From CAVWUA01 sp963758025 (GTDB lineage Bacteria > Planctomycetota > Planctomycetia > Isosphaerales > Isosphaeraceae), in NCBI GenBank assembly GCA_963758025.1, contig CAVWUA010000015.1:1-64000 (forward strand): a stretch of DNA of 64,000 nucleotides, written 5' to 3'. A program made the position numbers and the translations under genes. Positions within the stretch are counted from its first letter, which is position 1. Each line of letters begins with the position of its first letter. The notes below the pieces were generated by a model that was not told where the DNA came from, did not search any database, and saw nothing but the letters and a program-made list of their open reading frames with translations. Below, in pieces: positions 26,090-35,593 of the stretch.

Positions 26090-27709
26090 TCAGGGGGGAG
26101 GCGCGAGCGTGGCCGGACTGACGAACATCTCTTGCCCCATGAGCATCGGTCCCATTGGCGTCATCGTCGGCGGTCCCGCCGGCATCACGGGCATCAACCC
26201 GCCGTGCAGCAGGTAGCCGACGATCAGAACCTCCGCCTCACGCCAGGCCATCAGGTGCGTGACGTACGCCATGCGGTTCATGTAATAGGCACGCTGGGCC
26301 ATCAGGACGTCGCCCCAGGTGTTGCGGGAATCCTCGTAGCTATCGAGCGCCAGCTCATAGGCCCGACGCAGCTCCGGCAGAATGAAGCGCTGGTAGCTCT
26401 CGACGTGCTGGAGGGCCGTCAGGTAGGCCCGATACACCATCGCCATGTCCTTCTGGAGGGCGAGCGAGACCCGCCGGATCTCGGCCTGCTGGCGGACGAC
26501 CTGGGCGTTGGCCGAGCGGATATTCCCCTGGTTCCAGTTCCAGACCGGCACCCCCTGGAGGTGAAGCTGGACTCGTGGCGACCGCCGTTTCCGACGGGCC
26601 GTGCCAGCCGGGACCGCCAATCGCCACCAGGTTCGGCCAGGGCTGGGCCCGCTGCCATCTTCAGCGTGACCTGCTCGTACCGCAGGTTGACATACGCCTT
26701 CTGTACGTCGGGGCTGAACTCAAGGATGCGGGCCAGCGCCGCGTCGTACTCGATCGGCGTCGTGTTCCCCTCCAGCCCTCCGACGAGCCGCGTGAACGGC
26801 AAGTCCACGCCGACAATCGCCATGAGCTTGGTCCACGACTGTCGAAGGCCGTTCTGAGCGTTGAGGTAACTGAGCCTCGCGAGCTGCAAGGCGGCGTTGG
26901 CCTCGTGCAGTTCGCGGCGGTTGTGCGTGCCGAGGTTGTAGCTCTCCTGCACCGTGACGACCAGGTCCTCGGCGTTCTCCAGCAACTCCTTCTGGATCTC
27001 GACCATCGCCTGCATGCCGAGGGTCGCGGAAGTAGTGGACGCGGACGTCGTTGAGCACGCGGTACTCGACGGCCATGGCCTCCCACTGCCCGGCCTTCGT
27101 CTGTTCGAGGAAGCGTGCCCGGTCCAGCCGTCGCTTGCCGGCGGTGATGATCGGCTGGTTGAGCATAGCCCCTTCGAACATACCGGGCGTGCCAGCCATA
27201 CCGATCGCCATGCCCATATAGGCGATCGAGGGATTGGGCCAGAGCCCGGCCTGGATCGCCGCGCCAAAGGTCGACTCGACCACCGCATGGGCCTGCTTCA
27301 GCGTCGGGTTATTCTGGCAGGCCATTTTTTCGAGAACTTCGAGATTCAACGGCGGTCTTCCCGCCTCCTCGGCCTCGGCCGCCTCCAGCGCGTGCATCGA
27401 GGGGGGTACGGGCGGAATCGGGGGCGGGGGAACGTAATAATCGCCGGCACCCGGCTGGAGTTGTCGAGCCGAACTCTCGGCGGAAGCCCCGGGCGAGAAC
27501 GGCTGCGTCAGTACGCCGCGCGCCTCGCTCTCGGTGCCCGGCGAGACGATCGCCGGAGGGGGGACCGGTGCGGGAACCTGCGTCGGACGGACATTGGCAT
27601 CGGCCCGCGCCGTGGTGGGATTGGATGATCCTGAGGCCCCCGGAGAGGCCCCGAGCCCGGCTGCCGCGAGCATCAGGAGGCAGCCCGGGAGGAGTGCACC
27701 GCGTCGCAT
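26090..27709 (-). CDS. TolC/CzcC-family outer-membrane factor, copy 1 (two frameshifts)
   Basis: The start at 27709 (MRRGALLPGCLLMLAAAGLG) has GGAG upstream and gives a signal peptide. A Pro-rich linker (PAPVPPPAIVSPGTES, PPPPIPPVPPSM) precedes the outer-membrane factor domain: LEKMACQNNPTLKQAHAVVE, AAIQAGLWPNPSIAYMG, then PIITAGKRRLDRARFLEQTK. A shift near 27035 (HYFRDPRH to TLGMQAMVE) and another near 26590-26640 separate it from QNGLRQSWTKLMAIVGVDLP, WNWNQGNIRSANAQVVRQQ and LPELRRAYELALDSYEDSRN. Near 26935 this copy reads YNLGTHNRREL with no shift, unlike copies 2 and 3. About 530 residues when corrected. It would form a trimeric export channel for an RND pump. Confidence 0.82.
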
Positions 27710-27832
27710 CACTTGTCTCCTTCCCTGGAACCGCGGATCGGGGAGAACCGGGACGGAGCCGATCCCCGGGGTTGGTGTTGGTTCTATCGATTATCGGGAT
27801 CGCGCCATCAGCGCGCCCGTGGTGAGGGACGG

Positions 27833-29485
27833 TCAGGGGGTCGGGGCCACCGCCGACGGCGCCGAGAACATCTCCGAGCCCGAGACGCTCGCCGCCGTTG
27901 GCGCGGTCAAGGACCCTGCCGGAGGCGCCGGCATCAGGCCGCCGTGGAGCAGGTAGCCGACAATCTGCACCTCGGCCTCCCGCCACGTCATCAGGTGCGT
28001 GACGTACCCCATGCGGTTCATGTAGTAGGCACGCTGGGTGATCAGGACATCGCCCCAGGTGTTGCGGTCGTCCTCGTAGCTATCGAGCGTCAGCTCATAG
28101 GCCCGACGCAACTCCGGCAGGTTGACCCGCTGGAAACTCTCGACGTGCTGGAGGGCCGTCAGGTATTGCTCGTACACCATCGCCAGCATGCTCTGGATTT
28201 CGAGCGAGACCCGCCGGATCTCCGCTTGCTGATGGACGACCTGAGCGTTGGCCGCGCGGATGTTCCCCTGGTTCCAGTTCCAGATCGGCACGCGCTGGAC
28301 CTGAAACTGGGCGGTGCCGATGGCCCGCTGCGACGGGGCGTGATAGCCGGAACCGCCCGTGACGACCAGGTTCGGCCAGGGTTGGACCCGCTGCCACTTC
28401 AGCGTGATCTGCTCGAACCGCAGGTTGGCGTAGGCCTTCTGTACGTCGGGGCTGAACTTGAGGATGCGGCCCAGCGCCTCGTCGAATTCGATCGGCGTCG
28501 TGTCCCCCTCCAGCTGGCCGGCGAGCCTCGTGTACGGCAAGTCCACGCCGACCAGCGTCATGAGCTGGGTCCACATCTGCCGGAGACCGTTCTGGGCGTT
28601 CAGGTAATCGAGCCGCGCGGCCTGCAAGGCGGCGTTGGCCTCGTGCAGCTCGCGGCGGTTGTGCGATGCCGAGGTTGTAGCTCTCCTGCACCGTGACGAC
28701 CAGGTCCTCGGCGTTCTCCAGCAACTCCTTCTGGATCTCGACGATCGCCTGCATGCCGAGGGTCGCGGAAGTAGTGGATGCGGACGTCGTTGAGCACGCG
28801 GTACTCGACGGCCATGGCCTCCCACTGCCCGGCCTTCGTCTGTTCGAGGAAGCGTGCCCGGTCCAGCCGTCGCTTGCCGGCGGTGATGATCGGCTGGCTG
28901 ATGAACCCGCCCTGAAACATGCCGGCCGTGCCGCCAAGGCCGATGGACATGCCAAAGTAGCTGATGATCGGGTTGGGCCAGAGGCCCGCCTGAATCGCGG
29001 TGCCGAAAGCCGTCTCGACCTGCGCCCGCGCCTCGACGAGCGTCGGGTTGTACTGGCAGGCCATTTTTTCGAGGGCTTCGAGAGTCAACGGCGGCCTTCC
29101 CGCCGCCTCGGACTCGGCGACCTCCAGCGAACCCATCGAGGGGGGCACGGGCGGAATCGGAGGTGGGGGGATGATAATACTCGCCACCCCCCGGCTGAAG
29201 TTCGCGGGCTGAACTCTCGGCGGAAGTTTCGGGTGAGAACGGCCGCGTCAGCACGCCGCGCGCCTCGCTCTCGGTGCCCGGTGAGACGATCGCCGGGGGT
29301 GGGACCGGGCTGGGCATCTGAGCAACCCTCAGCCTGGCATTTCCGCCGGTCGCCGGAGACGCGTGGACGCCCGGAGGGCTCAGGGGCGCCGCGGGGGCGG
29401 ATGAGCCGGTGGACGGTGGGGTTTCCCCAAAGGCGGCTGCCGCGATCGTCAGCATGCAGCCGGAAAGCCAAGGACTGTGCCGCAT
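27833..29485 (-). CDS. TolC/CzcC-family outer-membrane factor, copy 2 (three frameshifts)
   Basis: Start 29485 (MRHSPWLSGCMLTIAAAAFG), signal peptide and Pro-rich linker as in copy 1. Shifts near 29180, 28775 and 28676 separate the readable parts: LEALEKMACQYNPTLVEAR, FISQPIITAGKRRLDRARFL, EIQKELLENAEDLVVTVQES, HNRRELHEANAALQAARLDY, VPIWNWNQGNIRAANAQVV and LPELRRAYELTLDSYEDDRN. The DNA segment 28680-28900 is nearly identical to the corresponding part of copy 1 (26940-27160), with only a few differences over about 220 bases, which points to recent duplication or gene conversion. The 28775 shift is the same as in copy 1, and the 28676 shift is the same as in copy 3. Confidence 0.82.
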   Translation of the reverse strand: MRHSPWLSGCMLTIAAAAFGETPPSTGSSAPAAPLSPPGVHASPATGGNARLRVAQMPSPVPPPAIVSPGTESEARGVLTRPFSPETSAESSARELQPGGGEYYHPPTSDSARAPLDGFAGGRRVRGGGKAAVDSRSPRKNGLPVQPDARRGAGAGRDGFRHRDSGGPLAQPDHQLLWHVHRPWRHGRHVSGRVHQPADHHRRQATAGPGTLPRTDEGRAVGGHGRRVPRAQRRPHPLLPRPSACRRSSRSRRSCWRTPRTWSSRCRRATTSASHNRRELHEANAALQAARLDYLNAQNGLRQMWTQLMTLVGVDLPYTRLAGQLEGDTTPIEFDEALGRILKFSPDVQKAYANLRFEQITLKWQRVQPWPNLVVTGGSGYHAPSQRAIGTAQFQVQRVPIWNWNQGNIRAANAQVVHQQAEIRRVSLEIQSMLAMVYEQYLTALQHVESFQRVNLPELRRAYELTLDSYEDDRNTWGDVLITQRAYYMNRMGYVTHLMTWREAEVQIVGYLLHGGLMPAPPAGSLTAPTAASVSGSEMFSAPSAVAPTP

Positions 29486-29765
29486 CGCTGTCCCTTTCTC
29501 TGAACCGCAGAATATTTGGATGTGCGCCGGAACTGGGGCGAGGCCCCACCGTGATTCGGCCCGGGGTCGGGGAGGAAGCGGGACCGGGGTTGCAGGGCAC
29601 TCGACGTCAGCCCGCTCCCGGATGCTTTCCCGCCTCCCGATGAAACCCCGTGACCCGAAGGTAACACTGGCCGGTCTCGCCCCGTGAACGACCGACAGAT
29701 AGGGTCGGCCCGTCCACCCCGGTCCGCGCACCCCGGCCGGGCGCGACGACTCCGAGCCGCGTCGA

Positions 29766-31479
29766 TCAGGGGGGCGGGGCCACCGTCATGGGCGGCACCA
29801 TCATCTGCTGGCCCATCAGGTTCGGCGCCGGCATCAGCCGCTCCGGCATCGCCGAGGCCGGCGTCTCCATCAGCATCGGCATCCGGAACGGCGGCGTCGA
29901 TGGGTTCGGCATCGGCATGAGGTTCGGCGGCATGGCCGGCATCGGCGGCATCGGCGCCGGCATCAGCCCGCCGTGCAGCAGGTAGCCGACGATCAGAACC
30001 TCCGCCTCCCGCCAGGCCATCAGGTGCGTGACGTACGCCTGCCGGTTCATGTAATAGGCCCGCTGGGTCATCAGCACGTCGCCCCAGGTGTTGCGGGAGT
30101 CCTCGTAGCTATCGAGCGTCAGCTCGTAAGCCCGACGCAACTCGGGCAGGACGACCCGCTGGTAGCTCTCGACGTGCTGGAGGGCCGTCAGGTAGGCCCG
30201 GTACACCATCGCCAGGTCCTCCTGGATGCGGAGGGAGACGCGCCGGATCTCCCCTTGCTGCTTGATGACGTCCGCGTTGGCCCGGCGGATGTTGCCCTGG
30301 TTCCAGTTCCAGAGCGGAACCTGCATCAGGATCAACTCGGCCTGGGCGACGGGTCTCTGAGTTGGGAAGTGGTAGCCGGCCCCCGCGACGAGCATGAGGT
30401 TCGGCCACGGCTGGACCCGCTGGAGCTTCAGCCCGATCTCCTCGAACCGCAGGTTGGCGTAAGCGGCCTGGAGCAGTGGGCTTTCCTCCATGATCCGATC
30501 GAAGTTGGCTGCCCAGTCCAGAGGCGTGATGTTCCCCTCCAGTTGTCCGGCGAGCCGAGTGAATGGCATCTGCACCCCGACGACCGCCATGAGCTGCTGC
30601 CAGGTCCGGCGGTACATGTTCTGCGAGCGGAGATAGGACAACCGTTGTGTCTGCAAGCCGGCGTTGGCCTCGTGCAACTCGCGGCGATTGTGCGATGCCG
30701 AGGTTGTAGCTCTCCTGCACCGTGACGACCAGGTCCTCGGCGTTCTCCAGCAACTCCTTCTGGATCTCGACCACGGCCTGCATCGCCAGGGTGCGGTAGA
30801 AGTGGATGCGAACGTCATTGAGCACGCGATACTCGACGGCCATGGCGTTCCACTGCTCGGCCTTGGTCGATTCGAGGAACCGAGCACGGTTCAGCCGTCG
30901 CTTACCGGCGGTGATGATCGGCTGGCTGAAGAACCCTTCGTGAAGCCCGGGGGTGCCCGCCTGGCCGATGAAACTCAGGTAGATCAGGCTCGGATTGGGC
31001 CAGAGACCCGCCTGGATCGCCGTACCAAAGGCCGTCTCGACCTGAGTCCGCGCCTGGACCAGAACCGGGTTATTTTTTGTCGCCATCTCCTCCAGCGCTT
31101 CGAGCGTCAGAGGGGGCCGGGCGGCGGCCTCGGCCTCGGCGATCCCGGCCGACTCCATGCTTGGTGGGACCGGAGGGAGGGGTGGGGGTGGGGTAAAGAC
31201 CTCGCCGACCCCGGGCTGAAGTTCCCGGGCGCTCGACTCGGCGGTGGCCGTGGCTTCGAGCGGTGGCGGAGTCAGGAGCCCGCGTGCCTCCGACTCCCCC
31301 CCGGGCGAAACCGAGGGAGGGGGCGGAACGGGTGTCGGGGCCTGCGTCCGCCGGACGCCGTGATCGGCCCGCGCCGAGGCCGGGGCCGGGCGTTCTCCCG
31401 CCCTTGGGCCTGCCTCGGGCGGAGTTCCGGCTGCCGCGAGTGCCAGCAGGCAGCTCGGCAGAAGGTACACTGCGGACAT
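29766..31479 (-). CDS. TolC/CzcC-family outer-membrane factor, copy 3 (one frameshift)
   Basis: Start 31479 (MSAVYLLPSCLLALAAAGTP) is preceded by GGAGAAGAGG. The order is signal peptide, Pro-rich linker, then the outer-membrane factor domain with LEALEEMATKNNPVLVQAR, AIQAGLWPNPSLIYLSF, PIITAGKRRLNRARFLESTK and RIHFYRTLAMQAVVEIQKEL, which is intact where copies 1 and 2 are shifted. A shift near 30697 joins VQESYNLGIAQ to SHNRRELHEANAGLQTQRL. It ends with a Met/Pro-rich tail (MPPMPAMPPNLMPMPNPS) longer than in the other copies; Met-rich tails can bind Cu(I), but that is inference. About 570 residues. It is the first gene of the minus-strand run copy 3, copy 2, copy 1, multicopper oxidase. Confidence 0.84.
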
Positions 31480-31797
31480 CCTCTTCTCCTTCCGACCGGG
31501 AATCCGGCCGCCGACGGACGGTCCGGGAGCGGGCCTCGACAGGCGCGGCGGCTCGGGGACGACTCGGCGGAATATCGCCTCGTTATTCCGACGGAAGATC
31601 ACCGGCGTCACGGGTCACACCAAGGGCCACGGCGTGATCTGACGGAGGATTCCCGTCGTGTCTTCCGATCAATGACGCGTGCGGGGGGGAGTGGATATCA
31701 TGTTCGCCCGGGTCGGGGCGGGGGCGGCAGTTCGGACGTGTGCCCGTCGGTCGCGGTGTTCCGGACGACGGCGGCGCAATAACCCGGGTCGGGATGC

Positions 31798-32410
31798 TTA
31801 CCTGGAGCGGCCGTCGCCCTCGACGGGCAGGACGATCGTCGTCGCCTGGACCTGGCGCAAGGCTGGCTCACGCGGCGGGGTCGTCCCATTGACGGGCCGA
31901 GCCGTCGTCATTACGGGAGCGGGGGCCGTCGCGGTACGGCCTCGAGAGGCCACGTCAGGCGGCAACGGCGTGGGAGGTTCTCCCTTTCAGAATGGAGTCA
32001 ATCCCCCGAAGCCGGAGGTCCAGGTCCGCCAGCGCTTTCCGGGCCTCGGCAACACGAGCCTTCCGCGTCGCCTCATCATCTCCGGAACCCTGCGAAGGCT
32101 TTCCGTTCGGAGAGGTCGGCGGAAGTGGCGCCGCGGCGGGCTTGGAGGTTGCCGCGACGGGTTCCCCCCGCGAGAGGCGGCCGGACGGATGGGTTGAACC
32201 TGGGTTGGCTTGACCGACGGCGCGGCCGTCCGGCCGGGGACGGCCAGCGGGGGCATCGTCGTCGCGGGCTGGCCAGGCGACGCCGCCGGATGAACGACCC
32301 CGCGAGTCGCGGTGGGAACACCCGAGGACACGGATCGCGCGGTGGAGCCGGAGACCCGGAGTGGGCTGGCTAGCTCGGCGCTCGTTGACCGCTCCTGACG
32401 GGGGATGGGG
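31798..32410 (-). CDS. Hypothetical Pro/Ala-rich protein with a helical segment (frameshifted)
   Basis: Coding-like sequence on the minus strand moves between frames. The 5' part reads QPATTMPPLAVPGRTAAPSV, then VAATSKPAAAPLPPTSPNGK. The middle is a charged helix (TRKARVAEARKALADLDLRL, RGIDSILKGR). The 3' part reads PVMTTARPVNGTTPPREPAL and VQATTIVLPVEGDGRSR with stop at 31798. At least two shifts (near 31970 and 32170) are needed, and I cannot place the start. Composition suggests an exported or anchored linker-type protein. I do not recognise a family, and a non-coding explanation remains possible. Confidence 0.3.
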
Positions 32411-32895
32411 TGTTATTCGTGGTGACATGTCCCACAGCCTGACCGCGGGCGTCGGACGGAATCATGCTGCCCGCCACCACGATGGGGATCAGGCAAGCCG
32501 GAACGCGAGTTTTCCTTCTCATACTCTTTGCCACTTCCTGGGCTCTCCGGTCGTGATGGGAATGAACCGGAATGTCAGTTCCGTGCTTTTTCTATCGGAT
32601 ATACCAGCAGAACAGGATCGGACAAATTGCCGGTCATAATGATTTTCCTCATTCTGGCGATGAAATGCGGGTGTCCGTATTATCTCTCGGAGCCACCAAA
32701 CCGGATTGCCAAACTAATCGCCTCAATCGCTTCGACAGGACGCAATCCGGACGTAATGCGGCCAGGAGGCGGGACTTTTCGTTCATCCCGAATCCGACCG
32801 TATCCCGAAGAATGAGCCATGACGTGCCTCGGTCCACGTCTCAGGAGGTCACGGGAACGCGTCGCCCCGGAACGAAGGGAAGGAGTCATTCGATC
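32411..32895. other. Intergenic region, comparatively AT-rich
   Basis: About 485 bases less GC-rich than the surroundings, with no convincing gene. The right half (roughly 32560-32880) is the likely promoter and leader of the LEPR-XLL gene starting at 32896. I see no strong hairpin. Confidence 0.4.
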
Positions 32896-33730
32896 ATGAG
32901 TCGAAATAAAGGATGTGCATCCCCAAGCGTCGAGGGATTGGAGCACCGAAACCTGATGTCGGTGGCGACGGGAGCGAACCTCTTCGCCGCGCGGGCCGCC
33001 CTGCGCCGGGGGGAGACCCGCCCTGGTGGCCCGTAACTTCCCCATGGTCGGTGCGCGCTCGCAACTGCCGACCCACCTCGCCAACAGCATCGGTCTGCGG
33101 CAGAATCTCCGGCCGCATGTGCCGGTGGACCTGCCCTCGCCACTGGAGGCCGCGCGACAGGCTGGCCTGGATCGTGACCCCTCGCCCCAACTGGTGCTGA
33201 GTGGTTCGTATGCGGACGCGATTCCGGGTTTCTACCGGATCACGCCCGCCGATTACCAGGATGAGGCGGCCCAGATCTTCATGGAAGGCTACCAGAAGAC
33301 GAGTTTCCTCGCCCACCACGGCAAGAGCGTCAACATCCTCTTGATGGTCCCGTCAAGCACGGACAAGCCCGTCATGGGCAAGGCAATTCTGGTCGCGCCC
33401 GGCAGCAAGCCGAAGGACAAACTCGTCCTCGATATCAAGGCCACCTCCTCCTCCGAAAGCCCGGTCTTGCCGACGCGCATGACCTGGGAAGTCAATACCT
33501 CAGGCAGCACCGGACTCTTCACGGGGGCCAAGGGACAGGGAGTGCTCATCCTCAACTACAAGTTTGACGTAAAGAACTACAACTACACCACCACCGAGAT
33601 GGGTAAGACGAAAGTTCAGGTGCCGGCGACCCTCCCGCAACGCGGAAACGTCGGATTTTTCTTCTCCGGCCTGGTCGATCTGAGCCCCCTCCCCGGACTC
33701 GTGCAGGATACGGAAACGATCATCGATTGA
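32896..33730 (+). CDS. Exported LEPR-XLL-type protein, unknown function (one frameshift)
   Basis: The start at 32896 (MSRNKGCASPSVEGLEHRNLMS) is chosen because the LEPR-XLL-like motif (LEHRNLMS) then sits about 20 residues in, as in planctomycete exported proteins. One shift near 33018 joins RRGETRPG to ALVARNFPMVG. The remaining approximately 240 residues include FYRITPADYQDEAAQIFMEG, SVNILLMVPSSTDKPVMGKA, LVLDIKATSSSESP and VLILNYKFDVKNYNYTTTEM, a beta-rich pattern without a known domain. It ends at 33730 and is followed by a strong terminator. Probably surface or periplasmic. Confidence 0.6.
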
Positions 33731-34126
33731 GCACCGGCCCGGATCGTGAAGTCCGGGCACGATTTCCGACGCCAGCCCCAGCACCGTCCGGAGATCCTCC
33801 CAGGGACCGACCGGCGTTCCGTTCCACGGTGCCTCCCCCTACAAGCCAACCACGCCTTCTCACCGTCTCCAGACGGGAAGGCGTGGTTGGCTTTTCGTCT
33901 TGCGCCGAAGCGAACATCGGCGCCTCAACCCCTTGTGGAATCTTGTCTGCATAAATTGCTTTGGCTGGCAATATGTGGAAAAATAGACCGTATAGGTAAA
34001 ATGCGCGGCCCCGACTGAGACGGTATTGACGAGAAGCGAACGGGCTGAGTGGCTTCTTGCCGGGTCAAGGCCAGAAGAGCTATCAAGGTGGAACTGGAAC
34101 GTCAGCACACCCAAGTGGAGGCATCC
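33731..34126. other. Intergenic region with a strong terminator and an AT-rich promoter-like part
   Basis: Contains the terminator at 33844-33894. Around 33940-34005 is an AT-rich stretch (including TTGTCTGCATAAATTGC and AAAAATAGACCGTATAGG) that may hold the promoter of the gene at 34127. No gene is supported. Confidence 0.5.
33844..33894 (+). terminator. Intrinsic terminator of the 32896 gene
   Basis: A perfect 17-base-pair stem, AAGCCAACCACGCCTTC (33844-33860) with GAAGGCGTGGTTGGCTT (33878-33894), with an inner CCGTCT/AGACGG pairing in the loop, is followed by TTTTCGTCTT. It starts 113 bases after the stop at 33730. Confidence 0.8.
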
Positions 34127-34586
34127 ATGAAGAGGCCCCGGAAGATTTCCCTGATCACGCTGGACGCCCTGGAGGAGCGAGTCCTCCTGAGCCGTGGCGT
34201 CCTGCCGCGACCCGAGATCGTGACTGCGGCCACCGTGCATCCCAGGCAAGGCGCGAACTGGCCAATTTCCCATACCGCCTCGGTGGTGGCTCAGGTCCAT
34301 CTCTTGTTCCACCAGCTCCAGAAGGATCTCATCCAGGGCGGCGTGGCTATCCAGGAATTGAGTGGGGCCTGACCACGCCCAAACTCTTCACGGACATGTT
34401 CAAGTCGAGCGAAAAACAGGTCAAGGACCTGACTTCACAAATCGATGCGGAGGCCGATGCGCTCCCGGCCGGGGCGACCCATGTCGCGATTCAGCTCCGA
34501 GCCGCGCTGACCTGTTCCGGGTCCAGTGGCATCAGGTCGAGACGAAATACATCCAGCTCGGAGGTAAGCTTTCCGGGGAGAAATGA
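34127..34586 (+). CDS. Small LEPR-XLL-type exported protein (two frameshifts)
   Basis: The start at 34127 (MKRPRKISLITLDALEERVL) places LEERVLLS at residues 15-22, the canonical LEPR-XLL position. The remainder is helical: VVAQVHLLFHQLQKDLIQGG, a shift near 34370, then TPKLFTDMFKSSEKQVKDLT and LPAGATHVAIQLRA, a further shift near 34505, then FRVQWHQVETKYIQLGGKLS with stop at 34586. The corrected length is about 150 residues, short for this class, where most LEPR-XLL proteins are very large. GTGGAGGC precedes the start. No domain is recognised. Confidence 0.55.
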
Positions 34587-34610
34587 CGAAGGCCCATCGG
34601 CAAGAACATG

Positions 34611-34641
34611 GGCGGGTCGGTTTCCGGAGGACCGGCCCGCC
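34611..34641 (+). terminator. Hairpin after the small LEPR-XLL gene
   Basis: GGCGGGTCGGT (34611-34621) pairs with ACCGGCCCGCC (34631-34641), 11 pairs including one G-T wobble, 25 bases after the stop. A weak T content follows. It lies between convergent genes and may serve both. Confidence 0.55.
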
Positions 34642-34678
34642 TGATTCGTTTACGCGTCGCCGTCATCGAGCCAACACC

Positions 34679-35269
34679 TCAGCGTCCACCGGGACGGGCT
34701 CCCTGGAAGGCGGCTCCCCCCATCCAGAAATTTTGCTCGTGCTCCCTCCCCGCGTACCAGTACTGCGAGGGCGGGTCGTTGTCGTCGTGGTGGCCCGTGA
34801 TTCCGGGCGCGAGGCCACGGTAGCCGGGGTAGCCACCGTGCATCGATACCCCCGGCGGATACTCCGGAATGTCCCAGCCGGGAACCGGCGGGTAGCAGAC
34901 CGGCGTGGAACGGTACCACGAGAGCGCCGGGTTGGCCGGATAGGGCTTCATGAAGTTGGCGGGGGCGATCGCGTTGTAGTGCAGCGGCGTCAGCCCGCAG
35001 CAGGGCCCGTAGCCGTAAGGGCCGCACCCGTTCGGCCCGCAACTGTAGTAGCCCATCCCGTGCGGGCCCCAGTTCTTCGCCTTATCCATGTCCTTATCGT
35101 AAACCTTATCCAGCGCTCCCCAGATGTGGGCGGGCGACGGATAGACGAATCCGTAGGGGATGACCCCGTACGGATGATGATTATTGGCGGCCAGCGACGG
35201 TCGGCCCCCGATCCCCGCGAGCAGCAGGGTGGTCCCGACGAGCGCTAACCAGAACCCTCGTCTCTTCAT
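34679..35269 (-). CDS. Exported Gly/Pro/Tyr/Cys-rich protein
   Basis: The start at 35269 (MKRRGFWLALVGTTLLLAGI) has GGAG seven bases upstream and gives a signal peptide cleaved near SLAANN; 196 residues. The mature part includes a short charged helix (ALDKVYDKDMDKAKNWG), a Cys/Gly/Tyr block (YYSCGPNGCGPYGYGPCCG), and a Tyr/Pro/Trp-rich remainder (WYRSTPVCYPPVPGWDIPEY). No family is recognised. Cysteine content suggests disulphide cross-linking in the envelope, or metal binding, given the metal-efflux genes next door. It is divergent from the adaptor gene at 35594. Confidence 0.6.
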   Translation of the reverse strand: MKRRGFWLALVGTTLLLAGIGGRPSLAANNHHPYGVIPYGFVYPSPAHIWGALDKVYDKDMDKAKNWGPHGMGYYSCGPNGCGPYGYGPCCGLTPLHYNAIAPANFMKPYPANPALSWYRSTPVCYPPVPGWDIPEYPPGVSMHGGYPGYRGLAPGITGHHDDNDPPSQYWYAGREHEQNFWMGGAAFQGARPGGR

Positions 35270-35593
35270 GACAAGGCTCCCTATTTGTGTCATGACGTGC
35301 TGTTGTATCTCGTTCCGCAAGCCTGCGGGAGGATGATTTCCGACCTGGGGACGCATCGAGCCTGAACCGAGAGAGGGGTTCTTCCGATAAACCGGAAGGG
35401 TACCCCTCGGACGATCGTCTCCGGGCGCAAGAAGGAACGACCGCCGGACGATCATCACCCGTGGGCAATGAAGCATGGAAGCGCCCGGGTCGTTGTCAAA
35501 CGAATCATCCCGTTCGCTCGTTGAATCCCCGCTCCTTGTCCCGTTGCAAGTCTCCCGACCCGCGCGAGGGCTCCACATGGACCAACAGGAACA
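35270..35593. promoter_or_regulatory. Divergent intergenic region upstream of the metal-efflux adaptor
   Basis: 324 bases between divergent starts (35269 minus, 35594 plus), so it should contain two promoters. I see no clear operator palindrome and no recognisable metal-sensor gene nearby, so regulation of the efflux genes is unresolved. Confidence 0.4.

Noticed and set aside
26935..30700. Programmed ribosomal frameshifting in the outer-membrane factor genes
   Set aside because: No slippery heptamer with downstream structure is evident, and frameshifts at other places are common in this sequence. Conversion or consensus error is simpler.
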